In this document: one piece after another, positions 28,492 to 38,293 of the stretch
How the letters are laid out: every line of letters begins with the position of its first letter
Position numbering within the stretch: position 1 is the stretch's first letter
Origin: Candidatus Kurthia intestinigallinarum
GTDB lineage: Bacteria; Bacillota; Bacilli; Bacillales_A; Planococcaceae
NCBI RefSeq assembly: GCF_003991225.1
Contig: NZ_JTFC01000022.1
Coordinates: 1 to 40,689, forward strand
Reading direction: 5' to 3'
DNA: 40,689 nucleotides
The notes under the pieces: model-generated
Told to the model about the DNA's origin: nothing
Databases searched by the model: none
What the model saw: only the letters and a program-made list of their open reading frames with translations
Translations under genes and position numbers: made by a program

Positions 28492-29844
28492 ATGAACGAA
28501 ATGGACCGCGTCATGCCTCACAATGAGGAGGCGGAGCAATCTGTTATCGGTGCTATTTTCTTAGAGCCACAAGCACTTGTGACTGCATCGGAGGTATTGG
28601 TGCCAGAGGATTTCTATAATGCTGCACATAAGCTCATCTTTGAAACGATGCTCACATTGAACGACCAACGTACAGCGATTGATACAGTGACGGTAGCAGA
28701 AGAGCTATCGAACAAAAATATGCTGGATGATGTCGGTGGTATCATGTACATTACGGAAATTGCGAGTGCGGTACCAACTGCAGCAAACGTCGCGTTTTAC
28801 GCAAGCATTGTTGCGGAAAAATCGGTACTACGTCGCTTAATTCGTACCGCTACAAAAATCGTTGAAGATGGCTATACGCGTGAGGATGAAGTCACTGAGC
28901 TTTTAGGCGAAGCGGAGAAGCAAATCATGGAAGTGGCGAGCCGTAAAAACTCGTCTGACTTCAAGCACATCAAGGGTGTTCTTGTAGAAACGTATGACCA
29001 TGTGGAGCAACTTCAAAATCGCCAAGGAGATATCACAGGGATTCCAACAGGCTTCCGAGATTTAGATAAGTTAACGGCAGGATTTCAGCGTGGCGATTTA
29101 ATTATCGTTGCGGCACGTCCATCGGTAGGTAAAACGGCGTTTGCGCTAAATGTAGCACAGGCGGTTGGTACAAAAACCGATGAAAATGTCGCCATCTTCT
29201 CACTAGAGATGGGTGCAGAACAACTTGTTATGCGTATGCTTTGTGCAGAAGGAAATATTGATGCACAGGTGCTGCGTACGGGTGCACTAACGACAGAAGA
29301 CTGGGGTAAATTGACGCTTGCGATGGGTGCACTATCGCGTGCGGGCATTTACATTGATGATGCGGCTGGCATTCGTATAAATGATATACGAGCAAAATGT
29401 CGTCGTCTGAAACAAGAGCATGGCCTTGGCATGATTTTGATTGATTATCTTCAATTGATTCAAGGACCCGGAAAAGCCGGTCAAAACCGTCAACAAGAAG
29501 TATCGGATATTTCACGTTCATTAAAAGGGCTTGCCCGTGAATTAGAAGTTCCTGTAATCGCGTTATCTCAGTTATCTCGTGGTGTTGAGCAACGTCAAGA
29601 CAAGCGCCCGATGATGAGTGATTTACGTGAATCAGGTTCGATCGAGCAAGATGCCGATATCGTAGCCTTCCTATATCGTGAAGACTACTATGATAAAGAA
29701 ACTGAAGATGCTAATACAATTGAAATTATTGTAGCAAAACAACGTAACGGTCCAACCGATACGGTAAAACTGGCATTTAAAAAAGAATATAATAAGTTTG
29801 TCAGTGTGGATTGGTCTCAACAGATGCCACCGTCAAGCTATTAA
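28492..29844 (+). CDS. dnaC: Replicative DNA helicase (DnaB-type)
   Basis: The hexameric fork helicase, called DnaC in B. subtilis and DnaB elsewhere, moves 5' to 3'. It has 450 residues. The N-terminal collar domain starts MPHNEEAEQSVIGAIFL. The RecA-like domain has Walker A ARPSVGKTA (208-216), IFSLEM, the Walker B-containing MILIDYLQLI, and motif H4 RDLRESGSIEQDADIVAFLYR in the form LRESGSIEQDAD. Its place between rplI and purA is conserved. A strong hairpin follows. Confidence 0.97.
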   Translation: MNEMDRVMPHNEEAEQSVIGAIFLEPQALVTASEVLVPEDFYNAAHKLIFETMLTLNDQRTAIDTVTVAEELSNKNMLDDVGGIMYITEIASAVPTAANVAFYASIVAEKSVLRRLIRTATKIVEDGYTREDEVTELLGEAEKQIMEVASRKNSSDFKHIKGVLVETYDHVEQLQNRQGDITGIPTGFRDLDKLTAGFQRGDLIIVAARPSVGKTAFALNVAQAVGTKTDENVAIFSLEMGAEQLVMRMLCAEGNIDAQVLRTGALTTEDWGKLTLAMGALSRAGIYIDDAAGIRINDIRAKCRRLKQEHGLGMILIDYLQLIQGPGKAGQNRQQEVSDISRSLKGLARELEVPVIALSQLSRGVEQRQDKRPMMSDLRESGSIEQDADIVAFLYREDYYDKETEDANTIEIIVAKQRNGPTDTVKLAFKKEYNKFVSVDWSQQMPPSSY

Positions 29845-29851
29845 TTTTCTC

Positions 29852-29899
29852 AAAACACGAACAATGATGTCTGACCTTGGCATCACGTTCGTGTTTTTT
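29852..29899 (+). terminator. Terminator after dnaC, possibly doubling as PurBoxes
   Basis: AACACGAAC pairs with GTTCGTGTT, with ATGATG/CATCA pairing inside, and a run of T follows. The two arms contain inverted CGAAC motifs (29858-29862 and 29887-29891), the core of the PurR-binding PurBox, just upstream of the purA promoter. The terminator call is firm; the PurBox reading is a suggestion. Confidence 0.75.
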
Positions 29900-29910
29900 C
29901 GCATTTTTGG

Positions 29911-29939
29911 TTGACTATTATCGATTTGGTTGATACAAT
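29911..29939 (+). promoter_or_regulatory. Promoter for purA
   Basis: TTGACT (29911-29916), 17 bases and TACAAT (29934-29939) stand 54 bases before the purA ATG. Confidence 0.8.
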
Positions 29940-29992
29940 AAGTCTGTTTGAATCAGGGCATACATAATTTGCCTGACGGAGGTGCTGATTAA

Positions 29993-31282
29993 ATGACATC
30001 AGTTGTAGTAGTAGGAACACAATGGGGAGACGAAGGTAAAGGTAAAATTACTGACTTCCTATCTAAACAAGCAGACGCGATTGCCCGTTACTCAGGTGGC
30101 GACAACGCAGGACACACAATTCAATTCGAAGGCGAAACGTATAAATTACACTTGATTCCATCAGGTATTTTCTATAGCGACAAAACGTCAGTAATGGGTA
30201 ACGGTATGGTTATCAACCCACAATCTTTAGTTAAAGAATTGACTGGTCTTCAAGACCGCGGTATCGATACTTCTAACTTACGTATCTCTAACCGTGCTCA
30301 CGTAATTCTTCCTTACCACGTGTACCAAGATAAAGTGGATGAAGAATCACGCGGCGACGCTAAAATTGGTACGACTTGTAAAGGTATCGGACCATGTTAC
30401 ACAGACAAAGTACAACGTATGGGTATCCGTGTAGCTGATCTTTTAGATAAAGAAGTATTTGAACAAAAACTTCGCTCTAACCTAGAAATGAAAAACCGTC
30501 TATTCACGAAATTCTATGAAGTAGAACCTTTAAACTTCGATGATATGTTCGAACAGTTCTACGAATATGGCCAACAAATCGCGAAATACGTAACGGATAC
30601 TTCTAAAGTATTAAACGACGTAATCGATTCAGAAGGCAAAGTATTATTTGAAGGCGCTCAAGGCGTATTATTAGACGTTGACCATGGTACGTACCCATAC
30701 GTAACATCTTCTAACCCTGTAGCGGGTGGTGTTACAACTGGTACTGGTATCGGACCTTCTGCTGTAACACGCGTAATCGGCGTTTCAAAAGCGTACACTT
30801 CTCGTGTAGGTGATGGTCCATTCCCTACTGAATTATTTGACGAAGTAGGTCACCAAATCCGTGAAGTAGGCCGTGAATACGGTACAACTACAGGCCGTCC
30901 ACGTCGTGTAGGTTGGTTTGACTCAGTAGTCGTACGTCACTCTCGTCGTGTATCTGGTATTACAGACTTAGCACTTAACTCAATTGACGTATTAACAGGT
31001 TTAGATACAGTTAAAATCTGTGTAGCATATGATTACAATGGTGAACGCATCACTGAATATCCTGCAAACAACCACATCATCGAAGATTGTAAACCAATCT
31101 ACGAAGAACTTCCTGGTTGGGAAGAGGATATCACAGGCGTACGCCGTCTAGAAGACCTTCCAGAAAACGCACAAAACTATGTGAAACGTGTAAGCGAATT
31201 AACTGGTATTAGCATTGCGACTTTCTCTGTAGGTCCAGACCGTGACCAAACAAATGTATTAGTAGACGTTTGGGATAACTAA
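29993..31282 (+). CDS. purA: Adenylosuccinate synthetase
   Basis: PurA joins IMP and aspartate with GTP to give adenylosuccinate, the first committed step to AMP. It has 429 residues. The N-terminal P-loop and catalytic block reads [14 protein letters not shown], followed by [12 protein letters not shown]. The GTP-specificity region and [13 protein letters not shown] are also present. GGAGGTG precedes the ATG. It forms its own transcription unit between strong terminators. Confidence 0.98.
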   Translation: MTSVVVVGTQWGDEGKGKITDFLSKQADAIARYSGGDNAGHTIQFEGETYKLHLIPSGIFYSDKTSVMGNGMVINPQSLVKELTGLQDRGIDTSNLRISNRAHVILPYHVYQDKVDEESRGDAKIGTTCKGIGPCYTDKVQRMGIRVADLLDKEVFEQKLRSNLEMKNRLFTKFYEVEPLNFDDMFEQFYEYGQQIAKYVTDTSKVLNDVIDSEGKVLFEGAQGVLLDVDHGTYPYVTSSNPVAGGVTTGTGIGPSAVTRVIGVSKAYTSRVGDGPFPTELFDEVGHQIREVGREYGTTTGRPRRVGWFDSVVVRHSRRVSGITDLALNSIDVLTGLDTVKICVAYDYNGERITEYPANNHIIEDCKPIYEELPGWEEDITGVRRLEDLPENAQNYVKRVSELTGISIATFSVGPDRDQTNVLVDVWDN

Positions 31283-31414
31283 TCCATTTAAGCATTGCAA
31301 TTGTTTAAATTTTCCTCTATCATCGATAATAGAAGTAAGAAATGAAATACGGTACTATTGCTCCCTATCTTTTAGATAGTGAAGCGTTTCAATAACGTAC
31401 AAAATAATTGCAGA

Positions 31415-31450
31415 AAAGGCATCCGCTCGGCAAAGGCGGGTGTCTTTTTA
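31415..31450 (+). terminator. Terminator after purA
   Basis: GGCATCCGC pairs with GCGGGTGTC (wobble pairs included) and is followed by TTTTTA. It lies about 130 bases after the purA stop; the sequence between holds no gene that I can see. Confidence 0.75.
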
Positions 31451-31457
31451 TTTCATC

Positions 31458-31490
31458 AAAAAAGAGGTCAGGAGTAATCCCTGGCCTCTT
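31458..31490 (-). terminator. Terminator after the YitT gene
   Basis: On the minus strand AAGAGGCCAGG pairs with CCTGACCTCTT and TTTTTT follows, 5 bases after the stop. It lies back to back with the purA terminator. Confidence 0.85.
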
Positions 31491-31495
31491 GCATT

Positions 31496-32383
31496 TTAGT
31501 GAATGTTTTTCTTTTTAAAGCGACCGCCGCGCACTTCGGCGATATTGCCAATTGCAAGGAAGGCAGTCGGATCCTTCTCTTCAACAATCGAGATGAGCTT
31601 TGACTCCTCAAGACGTGTGACAACGGTGAAGATGACATTTTTCGGGTCTCCCGTATAGCCACCAGCACCATTTAAAAACGTTACACCACGTCCTAGACGA
31701 TTCATAATAGCAGAGCCGATTTCCTCGTATTCGTCGCTAATAATGTAAATCGCCTTAGACTCTTCAAGCCCTTCAATGACAATATCAATCGTCTTATAGG
31801 CGATAAAATAAGCGAGCATTGAATACATCGTTTGCTCCCAATTAAAAACAAAGCCGGCGACGATGAAAATGAGAATATTAAAGAACATAATGATTTCTCC
31901 AACAGAAAAAGGCAACTTTCGGTTGAATAAAATCGCCATAATCTCTGTACCGTCGAGTGAGCCACCGTAGCGAATGACGATACCGACACCTGTACCGAGA
32001 ATGACGCCACCAAAGACGGTGCTAAGCAGCAGGTCATCTGTAAAGGCGGCAACAGGGTGCAGCATGATTGTCGCAAACGATAGCACCGTAATACCGAGTG
32101 CTGTCGATAATGCGAATGTTTTACCGATTTGCTTGTAGCCAATAAAGAAAAAAGGAATATTCAAAATAAAAATAAAGACGCCTAATGGAATGCCAAAAAG
32201 ATGTGAGGCAATGATTGAAATGCCGACAATACCACCATCTAAAATTTTATTCGGTACGAGAAATTGTTCGAGGCCAAGTGCCATAATAATGGCACCGATA
32301 ATGACCATGATAATGCGCATGAAGACTCGAGACTTTGGTACGGGTTTCGAGAGAGGCTGCGCATGCTTAAGCGGATTGTCCAT
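31496..32383 (-). CDS. YitT family membrane protein (DUF2179)
   Basis: A 295-residue protein of the YitT family with about five membrane segments in the first 190 residues (IIMVIIGAIIMALGLEQFLVP, LGVFIFILNIPFFFIGYK and others). A cytoplasmic DUF2179 domain follows at the C-terminus (GRGVTFLNGAGGYTGDPKNVIFTV). Family signatures include ILDGGIVGISII and GGSLDGTEI. Function is unknown. GAGGAGGT precedes the ATG. The gene is head-on to replication and sits between purA and walR, where Bacillus species often carry other genes or tRNAs. Confidence 0.9.
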   Translation of the reverse strand: MDNPLKHAQPLSKPVPKSRVFMRIIMVIIGAIIMALGLEQFLVPNKILDGGIVGISIIASHLFGIPLGVFIFILNIPFFFIGYKQIGKTFALSTALGITVLSFATIMLHPVAAFTDDLLLSTVFGGVILGTGVGIVIRYGGSLDGTEIMAILFNRKLPFSVGEIIMFFNILIFIVAGFVFNWEQTMYSMLAYFIAYKTIDIVIEGLEESKAIYIISDEYEEIGSAIMNRLGRGVTFLNGAGGYTGDPKNVIFTVVTRLEESKLISIVEEKDPTAFLAIGNIAEVRGGRFKKKNIH

Positions 32384-32614
32384 AAGTACCTCCTCATCTT
32401 TAATAACTACCTGTCTTTATTTTATTATAAAATTGTCATGTTTGTCTTTAATTGGAAGGTTATTTTTCAAGTTCGTTACAAGTGTGTAAAATCAGTAAAC
32501 TAGCTAGTTCTTTTATGATACGTTAAAATAAGGGAATGGGAATCTTTAGATATTCCTAGTAAATAACGTCAAAAATATATTGATATAGATTATATTTCGA
32601 AAGGAAGAAACAGT

Positions 32615-33325
32615 TTGGAAAAAACAATTTTAGTTGTAGATGATGAAAAACCGATTGCAGATATTCTGCAGTTTAACTTAATTAAAGAGGGCTACAAAGT
32701 AGTTTGTGCATATGATGGTGAGGAAGCACTCGAGAAGGTAGAGGAAGTTCAACCGGATTTAATGCTGTTAGATATTATGCTACCAAAGCGCGATGGGATG
32801 GAAGTATGTCGTGAAGTACGTAAAAAATACGATATTCCAATCATTATGCTAACAGCGAAGGATTCAGAAATCGATAAAGTATTAGGCCTTGAATTAGGTG
32901 CAGATGACTATGTCACAAAACCATTTAGTACACGTGAATTAATCGCGCGTGTAAAAGCCAATATGCGTCGTCACCAAGCCGTGGCGCAGCCAGAGGAAGA
33001 AGTTGAAGAAAACAATGACATTGTTGTTGGTTCATTAACCATTCAACCAGATGCCTACTTAGTGCTAAAACGCGACCAAACAATTGAATTAACACACCGT
33101 GAATTTGAATTACTGCATTACTTAGCGCGTCATATTGGTCAAGTGATGACACGTGAGCATTTACTACAAACTGTGTGGGGCTATGATTACTTCGGTGATG
33201 TCCGTACAGTCGACGTAACGATTCGTCGTCTACGTGAAAAAATCGAGGACAACCCAAGTCATCCTGCATGGATTGTGACACGTCGTGGTGTCGGTTACTA
33301 TTTAAGAAACCCTGAACAGGAGTAG
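32615..33325 (+). CDS. walR: Response regulator WalR
   Basis: WalR (YycF) is the essential OmpR-type regulator of cell-wall hydrolase genes in low-GC Gram-positives. The 236-residue protein shows the receiver domain with D9-D10, the phospho-acceptor D53 (LLDIML) and K102. T101, the site phosphorylated by PrkC in B. subtilis, is also present. The winged-helix domain reads [14 protein letters not shown], then [22 protein letters not shown]. The start is TTG at 32615, 7 bases after AAGGAAG. It opens the walRKHIJ operon. Confidence 0.98.
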   Translation: MEKTILVVDDEKPIADILQFNLIKEGYKVVCAYDGEEALEKVEEVQPDLMLLDIMLPKRDGMEVCREVRKKYDIPIIMLTAKDSEIDKVLGLELGADDYVTKPFSTRELIARVKANMRRHQAVAQPEEEVEENNDIVVGSLTIQPDAYLVLKRDQTIELTHREFELLHYLARHIGQVMTREHLLQTVWGYDYFGDVRTVDVTIRRLREKIEDNPSHPAWIVTRRGVGYYLRNPEQE

Positions 33326-33331
33326 GAGCCA

Positions 33332-35155
33332 ATGCAAAAAGTGAGATTCTATAAATCAGTACAAATGAAAATTGTACTGATTTATATGCTTTTAATCATC
33401 ATTGCGATGCAAATTATGGGTCTCTACTTTGCCAATAAACTAGAAGCTACGTTGAAGACGAATTTTGAAACATCAATTTTAGAGCGCCTGAAAATTGTAG
33501 AGTTTAGCGTCAAGGAAGAGATGAATAAAACGCAAAATGAAGATGGTACCCAGCTTGAAGACAATCTATCATCGATTATTAATGGGCTATCATCGGGTGA
33601 TATTACAGAAGTACAAATTATCAGTACACATTCGCGTATTTTAGCGACAAGTGATGAGAATAACCAAAAGAGCATAGGCCAGCGCTCAAGTGAGGCTATT
33701 GTCCAGTCAGCGCTCAATTCTGCGACACAAATGGAAAACATCGCACTTGATGATTCCTCTAAGCGTATTTGGGTTGTGGCGAAGCCGATTCAGTCCGGTG
33801 GCAAGGTCATTGGCGCGTTATATGTGAAGGCAAATATCGAATCGGTATTTGACCAGATGAATACAATTAACAAAATTCTTGCTGGTGGTACTGCACTCGC
33901 ACTATTAATTACGATGGTGCTCGGAATCTTCATTTCAAAAACGATTACGAAGCCAATTTCAGACATGCGTCGCCAAGCACAGGCAATGGCGAAGGGAAAC
34001 TATTCGCGTAAAGTAAAAGTGTATGGTGATGACGAGATTGGTCAGCTTGCGGTAGCGTTTAACCATTTAACGAACCGACTGCAAGAGGCACAATCGACGA
34101 CGGAAGGGGAAAAGCGTAAGCTCGCATCTGTATTAACAAATATGACAGATGGTGTGATTGCGACTGACCGTAAAGGGAAAATTATGTTGATTAATGCCCC
34201 AGCGCAAAAGCTATTAAAGAGTGAGCAAAACGAGTTAATGGGTCGTTCACTTACAGCAGTGCTTGGGCTAGATGAGGAATATACATTTGAGGATTTAATT
34301 CATATGCAAGAATCGATTAACCTCAACTTTAGCACATTAGAACAGCCGTATATTTGGCGTGCAACATTTTCAGTTATTCAAAAGGAAACAGGCTTTGTTA
34401 ACGGTCTGATTACGGTGCTGCATGATATTACAGAGCAAGAAAAAATCGAAATGGAGCGCCGCGATTTCGTATCGAATGTATCGCATGAGCTGCGTACGCC
34501 GCTAACGACGATGCGTAGTTACTTAGAGGCATTATCTGACGGTGCAATCAATGAGCCAGAGCTTGGGAAGCAATTCCTTAGCGTGGCACAGACGGAGACA
34601 GAGCGTATGATTCGTCTTGTGACGGATTTACTGCAGCTGTCACGTATGGATAGCCGCGAATATGAGCTGAATACTGATTTTGTGGATTTTGTGAAATTCT
34701 TTAATCGGATTATCGACCGCTTTGAAATGGCGAAATCAAAGGAAATCACGTTTATTCGTGAACTTCCGGTGACGCCATTATATGTGGAGATTGATACGGA
34801 TAAGGTGACGCAAGTAATCGACAATATTATTTCGAATGCGCAAAAATATTCACCAGATGGTGGGAGCATTCGCTTTACGGTAACAGCAAATGACGGCGAG
34901 CTTCTTGTCGAAATCAAAGATACAGGAATGGGGATTCCAAAAGAACAAGTGGACCGCATCTTTGACCGTTTCTACCGTGTTGACCGTGCGCGTGCTCGTT
35001 CGATGGGTGGTACAGGTCTTGGCCTGGCCATCTCACGCGAAATGATTATTGCCCATAACGGGAAGATTTGGGCGGAAAGTATCGAAGGAAAAGGGACATC
35101 CATCTTCTTTACACTGCCATATGGTCTTGTAGATGAGGAGGATGAATGGGATTGA
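33332..35155 (+). CDS. walK: Sensor histidine kinase WalK
   Basis: WalK (YycG) is the membrane kinase that phosphorylates WalR. It has 607 residues. TM1 is at about 13-33, an extracellular Cache-like domain at 34-182 and TM2 at 183-202. A HAMP domain covers about 203-255 and a PAS domain 262-372. The HisKA motif has H385 in SNVSHELRTPL. The ATPase domain shows DNIISNAQKYSP, DTGMGIPKE and GGTGLGLAISREM. The gene begins 6 bases after walR and overlaps walH by 10 bases. Confidence 0.98.
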   Translation: MQKVRFYKSVQMKIVLIYMLLIIIAMQIMGLYFANKLEATLKTNFETSILERLKIVEFSVKEEMNKTQNEDGTQLEDNLSSIINGLSSGDITEVQIISTHSRILATSDENNQKSIGQRSSEAIVQSALNSATQMENIALDDSSKRIWVVAKPIQSGGKVIGALYVKANIESVFDQMNTINKILAGGTALALLITMVLGIFISKTITKPISDMRRQAQAMAKGNYSRKVKVYGDDEIGQLAVAFNHLTNRLQEAQSTTEGEKRKLASVLTNMTDGVIATDRKGKIMLINAPAQKLLKSEQNELMGRSLTAVLGLDEEYTFEDLIHMQESINLNFSTLEQPYIWRATFSVIQKETGFVNGLITVLHDITEQEKIEMERRDFVSNVSHELRTPLTTMRSYLEALSDGAINEPELGKQFLSVAQTETERMIRLVTDLLQLSRMDSREYELNTDFVDFVKFFNRIIDRFEMAKSKEITFIRELPVTPLYVEIDTDKVTQVIDNIISNAQKYSPDGGSIRFTVTANDGELLVEIKDTGMGIPKEQVDRIFDRFYRVDRARARSMGGTGLGLAISREMIIAHNGKIWAESIEGKGTSIFFTLPYGLVDEEDEWD

Positions 35156-36528
35156 TGAAATATATTGAGCCAATCAAAACATTTGTGTTAATCATCCTTG
35201 TGCTACTAAGTATTACGTTAACGTTTTCAATTTGGTCATACAGCCCAAATTACCAAACAATCGAAAAAACAGTCCCACAAAATGTGGTAATTGATAAAAA
35301 GAAAACTATCTCACAAGTCGTGAAACCATATAAACTCATTGCCCAGCACGACGATGAATTTTCAGGTACGGTGAAGACAAGTGATATCGATGCATTATAC
35401 GATGTGCTTAAAAACTCACAGCTATCGGATTTATCAATGATTAGTGAAAAGCTATCACACGAAAAAATGTATGAGCTAATGAAGGCGAATGATACGGTAT
35501 CTCTTATGTTTTCAGATGAAGTACCGATGTCGATTTTCCAAAGTATTTTACCGACTGTGAATAAAAAAGTGTCAGGCATTGAGTTTTCACAAATGATAAT
35601 TTCATTAAAGAAACCAAATAATGAAAGCATTAATGATAATGAGCTAGACGTTTATTTTGCATCACCAGAAACACATGAACTCTATAGCGCGAAGCTGCAT
35701 CTTAAAAAATCAGAAGCATTCATTGCGAAACAGTTAAAAATGACGAAGAAATATGATGAATATACCGTCATTGAAACATCTAGTGGCCGTATCATGTATG
35801 TGCTTGCTGATAAGCCAAAATTTGCGAAGCAGCAATACTTTGCGCGTAATGTTAGTGCGAAGGTCGATCAATTTAAAAATGCCTTGTTCACGAATCCTAA
35901 AATCGTAAAAACGAGTCAGGACTCCATGACGAATATTGATAAATACTCTGATGACCGCTCTGTTATGACGATTTACAATAACCAGTACACATTGAACTTT
36001 GCGAATATGTCTGCTGAAAGCGATGAACGAATTTCAAAATCACATTTAATTGATCATACGATGAGCTTCGTCAATGAGCATGGTGGCTTCACGAATGACT
36101 ATCGCTATGAAAGCGTCAATTACGGCGAGCAGAAGGTACTGTATCAGCTCTTTATGTCTGATTTACCGGTAGAGCCAGCGACGCAAACGACATCAACGGA
36201 AATCGAAGTGAAAATTAATAATGGCACAGTCGCGCGTTATGCACGTCCTTATTATCAGCTTGAAACGATTCCAGATGATGAAAGCAATAACTTAACGATG
36301 CTCAAAACAGCGCGTCAAGTGTATCGTATGCTTGTGACAGAACAGGTTGTAAAAAGAAATCAAATTGAAGATTTACGCCTTGGGTACAGTATGTCGTTTA
36401 AAGAACGCGATAACGGTGCCGTCGTCTTTACGCTTGAGCCAACATGGTTTTATAAAGTAAAAGAGGACTGGATTACGGTCGCGCCAGAACAAGCAACTGT
36501 TGGAGGTGACCAATATGGATTGGAATAA
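35146..36528 (+). CDS. walH: WalRK regulatory protein WalH
   Basis: WalH (YycH) has one N-terminal membrane helix and an extracytoplasmic domain, and with WalI it modulates WalK activity at the membrane. It has 460 residues. The helix covers about 10-30 (TFVLIILVLLSITLTFSIW), followed by the family motif SYSPNYQTIEKT. The rest is divergent, as usual. The start overlaps the end of walK, with GAGGAGG just before it, and its end overlaps walI by 14 bases. Confidence 0.93.
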   Translation: MGLMKYIEPIKTFVLIILVLLSITLTFSIWSYSPNYQTIEKTVPQNVVIDKKKTISQVVKPYKLIAQHDDEFSGTVKTSDIDALYDVLKNSQLSDLSMISEKLSHEKMYELMKANDTVSLMFSDEVPMSIFQSILPTVNKKVSGIEFSQMIISLKKPNNESINDNELDVYFASPETHELYSAKLHLKKSEAFIAKQLKMTKKYDEYTVIETSSGRIMYVLADKPKFAKQQYFARNVSAKVDQFKNALFTNPKIVKTSQDSMTNIDKYSDDRSVMTIYNNQYTLNFANMSAESDERISKSHLIDHTMSFVNEHGGFTNDYRYESVNYGEQKVLYQLFMSDLPVEPATQTTSTEIEVKINNGTVARYARPYYQLETIPDDESNNLTMLKTARQVYRMLVTEQVVKRNQIEDLRLGYSMSFKERDNGAVVFTLEPTWFYKVKEDWITVAPEQATVGGDQYGLE

Positions 36529-37348
36529 GACGAAAACGATTTTTATTATCGTCTTTTCGATTTTAAATGTCTTTCTTTATTCGATGTATGTCAACAGCTA
36601 CAATGAGGCAAAAAAACTCGAAACACTTGGCCAAATCAATGTGGATGATGAGCTAAAAGCATCGCATATTACAATTGACCAACTTCCAACAGATGTCAAA
36701 AAAATCTCGTATATTTCCGGTAAAACAAGACCGTTTGAAGAAGCGGATTTAGCATCTTATAAAGAGAATCAAAAGTTTGTGATTAGCACCTCGGGGTTAA
36801 TTCTTCGAAGCGCGCTGATTACACCTTATCCAGTGAAGGAATTTAATGAGCAGTCATTAAGTGCATTTGTTGCGAGCTATGCGCCACTAGGTGAGGAGTA
36901 TAAGCTATTTTCAATTGATAATGAAAAACGAATCGCTATCTTCTTCCAAACGATTCAAAACCATACGATTTTCTATAATGAAAGTGCGTATATTAAAGTT
37001 ACCTGGAATGAAGACAATGCGATTACCGGTTATGAACAAACGGCCTTTCAAAATTTAAAAACATTCGGTGAGAAAAATACGCTGATTGGTGCGAATCAGG
37101 CTGTGAAAACTTTATTTGAAAAAGGCTATTTACCAGAGTATGCACATGTAAAATCTGCAGAGCTTGGCTACTCAACGCTTGTGCCACTAACAGAAACGCG
37201 TGTATTGTCGCCAACTTGGCGCATCCATGTGGAACTAAAAGAGAAAGATGATACAATAAGAGAAGCCGATTTCTTCGTGAACGCCAATGCAGTCGATGGA
37301 CAAGTGATCGATATGCAGGAAAACAAGGAATCAATTGAATCAAATTAA
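36515..37348 (+). CDS. walI: WalRK regulatory protein WalI
   Basis: WalI (YycI) is the partner of WalH, with a single N-terminal membrane helix (about 7-27, TIFIIVFSILNVFLYSMYV) and an extracytoplasmic YycI domain. It has 277 residues. MDWNKTKTIFI and the domain end VDGQVIDMQ fit the family. The ATG at 36515 follows GGAGGTG by about 6 bases, inside the last codons of walH. walJ follows after 12 bases. Confidence 0.93.
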   Translation: MDWNKTKTIFIIVFSILNVFLYSMYVNSYNEAKKLETLGQINVDDELKASHITIDQLPTDVKKISYISGKTRPFEEADLASYKENQKFVISTSGLILRSALITPYPVKEFNEQSLSAFVASYAPLGEEYKLFSIDNEKRIAIFFQTIQNHTIFYNESAYIKVTWNEDNAITGYEQTAFQNLKTFGEKNTLIGANQAVKTLFEKGYLPEYAHVKSAELGYSTLVPLTETRVLSPTWRIHVELKEKDDTIREADFFVNANAVDGQVIDMQENKESIESN

Positions 37349-37360
37349 GGGGTTTTAGCG

Positions 37361-38149
37361 ATGAAGTTTAGTGTTTTAGCAAGTGGGAGTACAGGAAACT
37401 CCATTTATGTTGAGAATGGTCAGCACGCGTTTATCGTCGATGCGGGTTTAACCGGTAAAAAGATGGAAGCGCTACTTGCACAAATCGACCGTGAGGCAAA
37501 ACAGCTAAGCGGCATTCTTGTGACGCATGAGCATTCAGATCATATTAAAGGAGTTGGCGTGCTTGCACGTAAGCATAACATCCCTGTATTCGCGAATGCT
37601 AAAACATGGGAAGCGATGAACTCATCGATTGGGAATATCCCCCTTGACCAACGCTTTGAATGGAAGACCGACGAAGTGAAAACATTCGGTGGACTCGATA
37701 TCCAGTCGTTTGCGGTGTCTCACGATGCGGCAGAGCCGATGTTCTACACATTCCAAGAAGATGGCCGTAAACTCGTTGTGATGACGGATACGGGCTATGT
37801 GAGCGACCGTATGAAAGGGTTCATTTCAACAGCTGATGCGTATGTGTTTGAAAGCAACCATGACGTGAGCATGCTGCAGATGGGGCCATACCCGTGGAAA
37901 ATCAAACGTCGTATTTTAAGCGATGTGGGCCATGTGAGTAATGAGGATGCAGCGGTTGCGATGAGTGAAGTCGTTGCTGAAAAAGAAACACAAATTTACT
38001 TAGCCCATTTAAGTAAAGATAATAATATGAAAGAGCTCGCACGTATGAGTGTCTCTCAAACGCTTGAATCATGTGGTATTCGTGCTGGTGAATTTCTGCA
38101 CTTACATGATACAGACGCTGAGAAGCCGACACCACTTGTGCTTGTTTAG
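37361..38149 (+). CDS. walJ: Metallo-beta-lactamase fold exonuclease WalJ
   Basis: WalJ (YycJ) is a cytoplasmic metallo-beta-lactamase-fold protein. Homologues have 5' exonuclease activity and have been linked to mismatch repair and to coordination of cell division with replication. It has 262 residues. The metal-binding motif THEHSDH gives H56, H58, D60 and H61; further ligands are expected at SHDAAEP and MTDTGYVSD. The tail is [17 protein letters not shown]. It is the last gene of the walRKHIJ operon before a strong terminator. Confidence 0.95.
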   Translation: MKFSVLASGSTGNSIYVENGQHAFIVDAGLTGKKMEALLAQIDREAKQLSGILVTHEHSDHIKGVGVLARKHNIPVFANAKTWEAMNSSIGNIPLDQRFEWKTDEVKTFGGLDIQSFAVSHDAAEPMFYTFQEDGRKLVVMTDTGYVSDRMKGFISTADAYVFESNHDVSMLQMGPYPWKIKRRILSDVGHVSNEDAAVAMSEVVAEKETQIYLAHLSKDNNMKELARMSVSQTLESCGIRAGEFLHLHDTDAEKPTPLVLV

Positions 38150-38150
38150 A

Positions 38151-38182
38151 CAAAAAACCTCCAGAGATGGAGGTTTTTTTTA
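38151..38182 (+). terminator. Terminator after walJ
   Basis: AAAAACCTCCA pairs with TGGAGGTTTTT around GAGA, followed by more T. It starts right after the walJ stop codon. Confidence 0.92.
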
Positions 38183-38293
38183 ATGGAAAGCGGGCACATT
38201 AATTTTGAACAAATTTTTAAGTGATTTTAATCTAATTTTCATGTTCGGCTATTAAACTATAACTAACAACAAAATACGTAGGAGGTAACAATT

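Noticed and set aside
31283-31414. tRNA genes between purA and the YitT gene
   Set aside because: The stretch has no cloverleaf, T-loop or CCA-like pattern; only a terminator follows.
35146-37348. Frameshift between walH and walI because of their overlap
   Set aside because: Both proteins are complete, with family-like starts and ends; a 14-base overlap with an internal ribosome site is normal coupling.
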